In this document: positions 6,394-12,800 of the stretch, one piece after another | Numbering within the stretch: the stretch's first letter is position 1 | Layout of the letters: each line of letters begins with the position of its first letter | DNA from: a bacterium UBP15_UBA6099 | GTDB lineage: Bacteria > UBP15 > UBA6099 | Length of the DNA stretch: 19,163 bases | Direction: 5' to 3' | Assembly (NCBI GenBank): GCA_002435745.1 | Contig: DIWT01000037.1 | Coordinates: 1-19,163 of the forward strand | Notes under the pieces: generated by a model | The model's database searches: none | What the model was told of the DNA's origin: nothing | What the model saw: the letters and a program-made list of their open reading frames with translations, nothing else | Made by a program: the position numbers and the translations under genes

Positions 6394-6515
6394 GAAATCG
6401 AAGAAAGGCATGAGATGCGAGGCGAATCAAGCGAGAACGAGGGAGCATACTGTTTCGTATGTGACCGAGTTCGAGTCGATGATTCAACGACGTAGATCGC
6501 CCTTTATTCGATTTC
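6394..6515. repeat. 122-base imperfect palindrome (MITE-like or structured-RNA-like element)
   Basis: The ends are perfect inverted copies: GAAATCGAA (6394-6402) and TTCGATTTC (6507-6515), followed inward by AAAGG-C against GCC-CTTT. The apex pairs CATAC (6446-6450) with GTATG (6457-6461) around TGTTTC. In between, AAGCGAGAACGAGG opposite CCGAGTTCGAGTC pairs partly, with G-T pairs. The whole thus folds as one long stem from end to end. It has no reading frame of note. I see only one copy in the window, so the mobile-element reading is untested; a structured RNA or regulatory element is equally possible. Confidence 0.55.
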
Positions 6516-6516
6516 C

Positions 6517-6540
6517 CGGATTTTTCTCGTGAAAAATCCG
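6517..6540. terminator. Perfect 10-bp hairpin, possible terminator
   Basis: CGGATTTTTC (6517-6526), TCGT loop, GAAAAATCCG (6531-6540). The stem is perfect and contains T and A runs inside the arms, as in many bidirectional terminators, but no strong external T run follows. It lies about 120 bases after the corrinoid gene stop in the leftward direction, so it may end that transcript. Confidence 0.45.
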
Positions 6541-6657
6541 TGTAAAGCGTCTTGCGCCACGTCCGCTCTGGATAAATGCGTCCGGACGCGAGCGAAGAGT
6601 GTCGGCAATATCGAAATCCGATTCCATCCTGCCGGGAACCGGACGCGGAGCGAGCGC

Positions 6658-7296
6658 TCAGACGGCCACGAGTTGTTTAGCTTTTTTGACCGCTTCGGCG
6701 GCGTCCTGTCCGAATGCGTCGGCGCCGATTTCGTCCGCGAACTGCTGCGTGAGGGGAGCGCCGCCGACCATGACTTTCACGCCGCTCCTGAGGCCGCTGC
6801 CGCCAAGCTCGTCGATGATTGACTTCATCTCGCGCATGGTGGTGGTAAGAAGGGCGGAGAGGCCGATCACGTCCGGTTTGTGCTCGGAGACGGCTTTGGC
6901 GAATTTGGCGGCGTCCACGTCGGTGCCGAGATCGATGATCTTGAACCCGGCTCCTTTGAGCATGGCTGCGACGATGTTCTTGCCGATGTCGTGCAGGTCG
7001 CCTTTGACTGTTCCGATGACGACCACGCCCCTCGGTTTGGAATCGCCGGCCGAAAGGAGAGGTTGCAGAATGGCCATGCAGCCCTCCATGGCTCTGGCTG
7101 CGACGAGGAGTTCCGGTATGAAGTATTCGTTGCGCTGGAAGAGGTCTCCCACTTCCTCCATAGACGGAACGAGCGCGGAGTCCAGAATGTTCTGAGGGGC
7201 TTCCCCGGCTTCGATCAGCTTTTTGGTCGCCTCGACCGCTCCCGGCTGGTTTCCGTCAAGCACGCACTGCTTCAACTGTTGGTATGTTTCTTCCAT
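6658..7296 (-). CDS. Corrinoid (cobalamin-binding) protein, methyltransferase-associated type
   Basis: 212 residues, normal for MtbC/MtmC/MttC-like corrinoid proteins that shuttle methyl groups between a substrate methyltransferase and an acceptor protein. Residues 1-85 form the helical cap domain of the B12-binding methionine-synthase type. The cobalamin domain follows, with the lower-ligand motif DLHDIG (100-105, His102), SALLTTTM (147-154) and GGAP (178-181). ATG at 7296 with GGAG seven bases upstream (7304-7307). It has a promoter-like sequence of its own in the 88-base gap (7330-7359). No substrate methyltransferase, reductive activator (RamA/RACo) or methionine synthase gene is nearby, so its substrate is unknown. 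Confidence 0.92.
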   Translation of the reverse strand: MEETYQQLKQCVLDGNQPGAVEATKKLIEAGEAPQNILDSALVPSMEEVGDLFQRNEYFIPELLVAARAMEGCMAILQPLLSAGDSKPRGVVVIGTVKGDLHDIGKNIVAAMLKGAGFKIIDLGTDVDAAKFAKAVSEHKPDVIGLSALLTTTMREMKSIIDELGGSGLRSGVKVMVGGAPLTQQFADEIGADAFGQDAAEAVKKAKQLVAV

Positions 7297-7329
7297 GGCG
7301 CTTCTCCAATCCTAGTTAATGTCGGAACC

Positions 7330-7359
7330 ATTATACTTGCAACAGGGGACGCAACACAA
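7330..7359 (-). promoter_or_regulatory. Promoter for the corrinoid protein gene
   Basis: On the minus strand a perfect TATAAT (7330-7335) is preceded, 18 bases upstream, by TTGTGT (7354-7359), a weak -35. The start point near 7323 would give a leader of about 27 bases containing the GGAG ribosome binding site. Confidence 0.5.
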
Positions 7360-7384
7360 CAAGGGAGGGCGAACAGGAGGCCGG

Positions 7385-8290
7385 TCAGCGGCGCGGAGGG
7401 AGGGACGCGGCCGGGTCTTTAGTGGACTCCGCCGGTGGCCATATATGGAGAGGCTCTTTGGAGAAAACGGCGTCCCAGTAGCCGAGGACGCGAGCGGCCA
7501 GCTCGACGGCGACGGCTCCGGCGAGAAAAAGAAGCGGCTCCTCGCCCCGCGCCGCCCTAGCGGCCACCCGCGATAAGAGCCACCAGCGGAGGCTCTGCGT
7601 GGCGGTGCGATGAGTGGTTCTGCGGGACAGCCTTTCATAGCCAGCGACGATGCTGCGCCTGCGCATGACTATCTCGCGGAGGTTGTCCGGGCCGAGGTTG
7701 TATACTTCGGCGCGCGGCTCGTAAACGATTTGAAGCCCGGCGGCGCGCACGAGGGCCTCTATCTGAGGCTCGTCCACCACAGTGTCCGCGGGCAGATGGT
7801 CGAAGACTTTCTTAAACGCCACCATCTCGCCGCACTTGGGGCGTTTCAGCGCCACATCGTGGTGCATGGACCACAAAAAGTGGACGACGTATCCGGGGAA
7901 TGTTTTTTTTGAATTGAGGGGAATGGGACGCGCCCCGGTCATGCCCACCTCGGCGCGTTCCAGCGGAAGACAGAGGAATTCGACCGCGCGGGAGTCCGGA
8001 AGGGTGTCCGCGCCGACCACCACGCAAACGTCTTTCGACGCCTCGGCCAGAAACCGATTCACAGCCTCGGCCTTTCCCTTCCGGTCAGGCTCGACGACAA
8101 GCCTGACGCGAGGGTCGAATTCGGCTTTGCGCCGGACGATGTCTTCGGTTCCGTCGTCGCAACCGCCGGCGACGACGATGATTTCGGTTATGCTCGCGCG
8201 CTCCAGCGACTGTCCGGCGAGCCGGTCGAGGACATTTCCGATGTTTTTAGCTTCGTTGTGGGCCATGACGCCCACGCTGCATTCTATCAA
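7385..8290 (-). CDS. Family 2 glycosyltransferase
   Basis: 301 residues. GT-A fold features in order: an N-terminal VGVMAHNEAKNI strand-loop (6-17), a nucleotide-binding AGGCDDGT segment (41-48), GKAEAVN (72-78), and the metal-site acid in VVVGADT (90-96, Asp95). A later KCGEMVAFKK segment and VDEPQIE complete the catalytic core. Residues around 250-275 are hydrophobic and may anchor the C-terminus to the membrane. The start is TTG, with GGGAG six bases upstream (8297-8301); the nearby ATG is out of frame. It lies 42 bases downstream of the secreted AttH-like gene, consistent with one transcript. The likely role is transfer of a sugar to a lipid or surface glycan; donor and acceptor unknown. 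Confidence 0.85.
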   Translation of the reverse strand: MIECSVGVMAHNEAKNIGNVLDRLAGQSLERASITEIIVVAGGCDDGTEDIVRRKAEFDPRVRLVVEPDRKGKAEAVNRFLAEASKDVCVVVGADTLPDSRAVEFLCLPLERAEVGMTGARPIPLNSKKTFPGYVVHFLWSMHHDVALKRPKCGEMVAFKKVFDHLPADTVVDEPQIEALVRAAGLQIVYEPRAEVYNLGPDNLREIVMRRRSIVAGYERLSRRTTHRTATQSLRWWLLSRVAARAARGEEPLLFLAGAVAVELAARVLGYWDAVFSKEPLHIWPPAESTKDPAASLPPRR

Positions 8291-8296
8291 AACGCG

Positions 8297-8301
8297 CTCC
8301 C
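8297..8301 (-). promoter_or_regulatory. Ribosome binding site fixing a TTG start (glycosyltransferase)
   Basis: GGGAG on the minus strand, six bases upstream of the TTG at 8290. The protein starts IECSVGVMAHNE, as expected for the family, and no in-frame ATG lies upstream within the gap. Confidence 0.55.
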
Positions 8302-8332
8302 GGAGGAGATTTGCGCCGACCGCGAGCGGCGG

Positions 8333-9538
8333 TCACTCGGCGCGGTATTCCTTTATGGAGGCGAAGCGGCAGAAGCCGAAACCGGATGCGGGCATGGCAG
8401 CGGCTCGCTCGACAGCTCCGGTAAACTCGCACGGCCCGAACCAGAAACCGCCGACTCCGCGCATCAGCATCAATTCGCTGTCCTTCGCGCCCTGCGCCGG
8501 GCGTATTTCGCCACGCGCGTATTCGGATTCGATTTTCCAGCCGACATCGTAAATGGTCAGCGTGTCCGGGCTGGTCCAGCTTTCGAGCGCGGAGAACGAA
8601 ACCTCGTTGTCCCGCTGCATCGAGCCGTCGGGAGCTTTGTAAAGAGCGACGGAGCTGACCTGTCCTCCTTTTGTGTCGTAGAATTTAACCGCCAGAAGGT
8701 CGCCGCCGTCGGGGAGTGAAATCAGCGTCTTCGCCGACTGCGCCATAGCTTCTCCTTTCGGTTTGCCCCACCAGTGTTCAAGCCATGCTTCGCCGGACAG
8801 TTTGATGTCGCCGTCTTTAGCGGCGAGTGAGCCGGAGACTTTAAGGCGAGGAACGGCATAGCCGACCAGCATGCCGGCCTCCGGGCCGTACAGGTCGCTG
8901 ACGCTTTCAACGCGGACGGGGCGGTTTGCGTCGAAATAGAGAGGCTCGCGGCCGGACAGCAAAGATAGTTTCAAAACCCCGGCCCATGTGTTTAGGTCGA
9001 TCTGATAGTCAAAAGCGGAGTTTGACATACGCTCAAGCCTGTTTCCGCCGAGGTTGATGTATAGGCGGCCTCTGTGCATCGCGGCGTCTTCTTCGGGTAT
9101 GGGCGTGAAGTTCTCGAACTCTCCTTTCTCGGCAAGTTCGTACGCTCGCCTGAACGCCGGGAAATCGGGCCGTTGCTCGGCGCGCATCTGAAGCAAGTCT
9201 TTTCCGAGGGCTTGAACGACGCCCATGCCGAACGAGCGAAAGTCGTGAGAGCCGTCTGCAAGCCGCAACGAGGAATAACCGTTGCGCACATGGAAATAGC
9301 CGCTTCCAGCCCTGTTGAAGTGAGCGGTGAAATAGATAGGTTTATCAGAGCCGTCTTCTCTGAGGACGCCTTGAACGGACCAATATTCGAAGGGGACTTC
9401 GAAGTGAGCGCCTTCGTCTTTGTAGAAGCTTTCGCTGCCCGCCAGTTCGGAGGCCGATACGGCCGGTTTGCAAGCCAAGCACAGGGCCGCCGCAAGAGCC
9501 GCTATGCCAGCCGCCGTTTTCCATCTGGGTTTCGTCAT
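8333..9538 (-). CDS. Secreted AttH/CrtC-like (predicted hydrolase, lipocalin-like) protein
   Basis: 401 residues. A signal peptide is clear: MTKPRWKT basic start, an Ala/Leu-rich core, and a probable signal peptidase I site after AVSA (about residue 29). The Cys residues in the core do not make a canonical lipobox. The mature part shows VPFEYWSVQGVL (48-59), YFTAHF, then LSGEAWLEHWWG in the second half, followed by a strand with LLAVKFYD and a WTSPDTLTIYDVGWKIE region. This order matches the AttH/CrtC-type double beta-barrel family annotated as predicted secreted hydrolases, which act on terpenoid or other hydrophobic compounds. GAGGAAG lies just before the ATG. Located between the sigma-54 activator and a glycosyltransferase. 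The enzymatic activity is not certain. Confidence 0.72.
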   Translation of the reverse strand: MTKPRWKTAAGIAALAAALCLACKPAVSASELAGSESFYKDEGAHFEVPFEYWSVQGVLREDGSDKPIYFTAHFNRAGSGYFHVRNGYSSLRLADGSHDFRSFGMGVVQALGKDLLQMRAEQRPDFPAFRRAYELAEKGEFENFTPIPEEDAAMHRGRLYINLGGNRLERMSNSAFDYQIDLNTWAGVLKLSLLSGREPLYFDANRPVRVESVSDLYGPEAGMLVGYAVPRLKVSGSLAAKDGDIKLSGEAWLEHWWGKPKGEAMAQSAKTLISLPDGGDLLAVKFYDTKGGQVSSVALYKAPDGSMQRDNEVSFSALESWTSPDTLTIYDVGWKIESEYARGEIRPAQGAKDSELMLMRGVGGFWFGPCEFTGAVERAAAMPASGFGFCRFASIKEYRAE

Positions 9539-9591
9539 TTCTCTTCCTCGCAGTTCATCGTTTTTATGAAATGAAAATTCGGGCGGCGCGC

Positions 9592-10953
9592 TTACGGCAC
9601 GCGTATCCCGTGAGCCTTTATTTTTTTATAAAGGTGGCTGCGTTCGAGTTGGAGCGAGCGGGCCGTCTCTGAGATATTGAAGCCGTGTTCTCTGAGTTTC
9701 TTTTCAATGATCTCTTTTTCGAAAAGGTTCATGGATTCTTTTAGAGAGCCAAGAGGCGCGTCTGAGCGCCAGTCGTCCGGGGCGACTCCTTCGGGGAGGT
9801 GGCCGTAGACCGTTTTCGCCTCGATAACCGGTTCTTCAGCCATGATGAAAAGGCGCTCCATGAAGTTTTGAAGCTCGCGGACGTTTCCCGGCCAAGAATA
9901 GTCCATCAGGGCCTCCACCGCAGACTCGGTCAACTGCTTCGAGGGGCGGCCGTACTCGTCGGCGAACTGCCTGAAGAAATGCCGCGCGAAAAGCGGTATG
10001 TCCGCCCTGCGCTCCCGGAGCGGCGGCACGTATATCGGGATGACGTTCAGCCTGAAGTAGAGGTCTTCGCGGAACCTGTTGGATTTTATTTCCGCTTCGA
10101 GGTCCTTGTTCGTGGCCGCGATGACCCTAACGTCCACCTTCACAGTGTTGTCTCCGCCGACGCGATGAAACTCGTGTTCCTGAAGGACGCGGAGCACCTT
10201 CGCCTGAGTGTCGAGGTGCATGTCGCCTATCTCGTCCAGAAAGATGGTTCCCTTGTTGGCGGCCTCGAACTTGCCGCGCCGCATGGCCGCCGCGCCGGTG
10301 AAGGCCCCTTTCTCGTGGCCGAACAGCTCGCTCTCGATAAGCTCGTGCGGAATGGCCGCGCAGTTCACCTTGATGAAGGGGCGGTCCCTGCGGGGGCTGG
10401 CGTTGTGGAGGGCCCTCGCCACCAGTTCCTTGCCCACCCCGTTCTCGCCTCTTATCATCACCCTGCTCTGCGAGTTGCCGACCGTCATGATTCTGCGCAC
10501 AAGCTCCTTCATGGCGGCGCTCTCGCCTATGATGTCGTGCTTCTGCCTGACCTCGTCCCGGAGTGCGATGTTCTCTTTTTCCAGCCGCCTGAATTCGATG
10601 GCGCGCTTGACGGACAGCAACAGTTTTTCCCTCGACACGGGTTTCTCGATGAAGTCGTAAGCGCCGAGCTTGGTGGCCTGAACCGCGGTGCTGATGGTTC
10701 CGTGGCCGCTCATCATTATGACGGCGGTGTTGGGCCATTTCTCCTTGAAGACGCGCAGAAGCTCAAGCCCGTCCATGCCGGGCATCATTATGTCGAAAAC
10801 GGCCAGCGAGCACTCGGAGGCGGCCTGCTCTTCGAGCGCCTTTGCTCCGGATTCCGCCGTCCTGACGGCGTACCCGTTGGACTTCAACGCCATCGATATG
10901 GTCGATAGGATGTTCTTCTCGTCGTCCACGATCAGAATAGATTCATCGCTCAA
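9592..10953 (-). CDS. NtrC/NtrX-family sigma-54-dependent response regulator
   Basis: 453 residues with all three domains. Receiver (1-120): acidic pair Asp10/Asp11, phospho-acceptor Asp54 in FDIMMPG, Lys104 in FIEKP. AAA+ domain (about 141-375): Walker A GENGVGKE (169-176), the sigma-54 contact loop GAFTGA (216-221), Walker B GTIFLDE (235-241) and an arginine-rich FREDLYFRL segment. Fis-type helix-turn-helix at the C-terminus (NISETARSLQLERSHLYKKI). It activates transcription by sigma-54 RNA polymerase after phosphorylation by its kinase. The start is TTG with GGAGG eight bases upstream; the gene overlaps the kinase gene by 11 bases, as usual for NtrYX pairs. Domain order and kinase partner favour NtrX over NtrC, but the signal is not known. 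Confidence 0.93.
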   Translation of the reverse strand: MSDESILIVDDEKNILSTISMALKSNGYAVRTAESGAKALEEQAASECSLAVFDIMMPGMDGLELLRVFKEKWPNTAVIMMSGHGTISTAVQATKLGAYDFIEKPVSREKLLLSVKRAIEFRRLEKENIALRDEVRQKHDIIGESAAMKELVRRIMTVGNSQSRVMIRGENGVGKELVARALHNASPRRDRPFIKVNCAAIPHELIESELFGHEKGAFTGAAAMRRGKFEAANKGTIFLDEIGDMHLDTQAKVLRVLQEHEFHRVGGDNTVKVDVRVIAATNKDLEAEIKSNRFREDLYFRLNVIPIYVPPLRERRADIPLFARHFFRQFADEYGRPSKQLTESAVEALMDYSWPGNVRELQNFMERLFIMAEEPVIEAKTVYGHLPEGVAPDDWRSDAPLGSLKESMNLFEKEIIEKKLREHGFNISETARSLQLERSHLYKKIKAHGIRVP

Positions 10954-12796
10954 GCCCTGAGCCTCCAGTCTCGGCGGCTGTCTGATCGCCGAAAGTCACC
11001 GCGAACTCCGCTCCCTTTCCGGGCGCGCCGGACGCTTCTATCCGCGCGCCGTGGTCTGCGAGTATCCTTCTGGCGATGGAGAGGCCCAGCCCGGTCCCGC
11101 CGCTTTTTGATGTGAAATACGGCGTAAATATTCTCTCCAACTGTTCGGCGGTCATGCCGACTCCGGTGTCTCTGAAGCGGAAGACGGCCCCGCCCTCGGT
11201 TTTCACGGCGGACACCGTCAATTCGCCGCCGTCCGGCATCGCCTCGACCGCGTTCTTTATCAGGTTGGTAAAAACCCTGTTGAGCTGGTCGCGGTCGGCT
11301 CTGATCACAATCGCCTTGTCGCAACCTATTATATTCAATTTAACCCCGGCCGGGGCGGTCGAGCTGTGAAATTTCACTAGGTTGTGCAGCATCTCGGCGG
11401 CGTCCACGCTCTCGAAAACCGGCTCCGGCATCTGCGCGAACTCCGAGAATTCATTGGCCAGTCGCCTCAGCTTGTCCACCTCTTCGAGTATCATGTCCGA
11501 CGATTCCGGGAACATCTCGTCGAACGTCTCCCTGTTCTCCTCGAACACCGCTTTCAGGTTTTCGATGGAAAGCTGGATTGGGGAGAGGGGATTTTTAATT
11601 TCATGGGCGATCCTGCGGGCGACCTCGCGCCATGCCGCCGTCCTTTCGGTTAGCGCAAGCCGGATGCTGTAGTCGCGCAGGTCGAACGCCATCTTGTTCA
11701 TGGTGCGCGCCAGCAACCCAATCTCGTCGCCGGACATGACGGGCGTCTCCGCCACGTCGAACTGCCCTGAGCCTATCAGCCGCGCGCTCTTCACCAGCTT
11801 CTCTATCGGCCTCGTTATGCCCACCGACATGACAACGGCGAGAGCCATAGAAACGCCGAGGCCGAGCAGCATCACGTACAATATGTCGCGCCGCGTCTGC
11901 GCCACTATCCCGTTCACAGTGTCGCGCGACACGCCTATGACCAGATAGCCCATCCCGCGCCCTGTGTCCGGATCCGTCAGAGGCACTCCCCCCACCGTGA
12001 AGTCGGTGCGCCCGACATGGACGCGCTTTGTGGTTTCCGGCTCCTCGTCGAGCTGCTCCAAGAACTCTTCGCCCACAGGCAGGCTCGTCTCCGGGTCTCC
12101 CTCCTGTGAGCTGAGCGTCGCTTTGTTGCCTTCAAAGAGAACCACTCTGGCGGACGCCAGACGGTGGAGCCGGTCGACGTATTCCTGACCTACACGCGTG
12201 CCGCCGATGAGAACCGCGTCGTTCACCCCAAGATAGCGAATCGGATGGTATATCATCACCGATGCCGTCCCGCTCTGTTCGTCTCTTCTTAGGGTAACGC
12301 CGACTGCGCCGTTTTCGAGCGCGTCGCGCACGAACGCGTCGTCGGCGAAAGAGCGGGCTTCGACGTCGAACCGAGCCGGGTTGGCCCCGTCGGCTATAAG
12401 CCTGTATTCGGCGTCGACCACCATCAGGATGTCCAGCCCGGAGGTCTTGCGCATCGCCTCCACGCGTCTTATCAGCACGTTCGGCCACATGCTGTATGTG
12501 GCGACGTCCTCGATTAGGAAGCGGTCGTTGGCGAGCGTCTCAACTCTGTCTTTCGTGTTCTCCACCAGCGCGCGGTGCTCGTTTCGTATGCCGTCTAGGG
12601 CGCTGGTGACGCGGCCCCGGTCTATGTTGTCGAAGCTCGTCTGGAGCCGCATGTTCAACAGATAGAGCATGGGCGCGATGGGGATGAGAAATACGACCAG
12701 CATCACGCCCATCAGTTTGGCGCGTATGGAAAGGCTTCGCCTCGGCCCCGCGCCGGGCGCGGTTTTCGCGTCCGTTTCCAATCTGTCCGCCGCCAT
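10943..12796 (-). CDS. NtrY-like membrane sensor histidine kinase
   Basis: 617 residues. Transmembrane helix 1 at about 28-48, an extracytoplasmic sensing region of some 255 residues (Cache-like by size and pattern, inference), transmembrane helix 2 at about 305-327, then HAMP (about 328-380). The dimerisation/phospho-acceptor helix carries RRIAHEIKNPLSPIQLS with His398. The ATP-binding domain shows the N box (511-515), DTGVGM (543-548), FTPYFTSK (557-564) and GGTGLGLS. No PAS domain is evident between HAMP and the H box. The ATG at 12796 lies four bases after the solute-binding protein stop; an AAGGA abuts the ATG directly, so the TTG five codons downstream (12781) is a possible alternative start. 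Transcribed with the response regulator whose start it overlaps. Confidence 0.92.
   Translation of the reverse strand: MAADRLETDAKTAPGAGPRRSLSIRAKLMGVMLVVFLIPIAPMLYLLNMRLQTSFDNIDRGRVTSALDGIRNEHRALVENTKDRVETLANDRFLIEDVATYSMWPNVLIRRVEAMRKTSGLDILMVVDAEYRLIADGANPARFDVEARSFADDAFVRDALENGAVGVTLRRDEQSGTASVMIYHPIRYLGVNDAVLIGGTRVGQEYVDRLHRLASARVVLFEGNKATLSSQEGDPETSLPVGEEFLEQLDEEPETTKRVHVGRTDFTVGGVPLTDPDTGRGMGYLVIGVSRDTVNGIVAQTRRDILYVMLLGLGVSMALAVVMSVGITRPIEKLVKSARLIGSGQFDVAETPVMSGDEIGLLARTMNKMAFDLRDYSIRLALTERTAAWREVARRIAHEIKNPLSPIQLSIENLKAVFEENRETFDEMFPESSDMILEEVDKLRRLANEFSEFAQMPEPVFESVDAAEMLHNLVKFHSSTAPAGVKLNIIGCDKAIVIRADRDQLNRVFTNLIKNAVEAMPDGGELTVSAVKTEGGAVFRFRDTGVGMTAEQLERIFTPYFTSKSGGTGLGLSIARRILADHGARIEASGAPGKGAEFAVTFGDQTAAETGGSGLER
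10962..10966 (-). promoter_or_regulatory. Ribosome binding site fixing a TTG start (NtrX-like regulator)
   Basis: GGAGG on the minus strand within the end of the kinase gene, eight bases upstream of the TTG at 10953. The nearby ATG is in another frame; the receiver domain starts SDESILIVDDE directly after the TTG. Confidence 0.65.
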
Positions 12797-12800
12797 TCCT

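Larger units (their letters stand above)
6308..6657. other. 350-base non-coding region filled with inverted repeats
   Basis: No credible gene. From left to right it carries a GC hairpin (6337-6355), a second hairpin (6367-6393), a 122-base imperfect palindrome (6394-6515), a perfect 10-bp hairpin (6517-6540) and a 12-base palindrome (6578-6589), several of them touching. It separates the corrinoid gene from the downstream membrane-protein/lipid block. A promoter for that block should lie here, but I cannot point to good -35/-10 boxes. Short open frames crossing it have no ribosome binding site and are disrupted by the palindromes. Confidence 0.6.

Noticed and set aside
6292..6495. Short + strand open frame in the hairpin-rich intergenic region
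   Set aside because: It runs through several inverted repeats, lacks a ribosome binding site and ends inside the long palindrome.
6394..6515. tRNA or known riboswitch in the long palindrome
   Set aside because: No cloverleaf, no T-loop GTTCNANNC at the right spacing and no riboswitch core that I recognise; it is simply an end-to-end stem.
9799..10908. 369-codon open frame on the + strand opposite the NtrX-like gene
   Set aside because: The minus strand encodes an intact receiver-AAA-HTH regulator over the same bases; the + strand product shows no recognisable feature.
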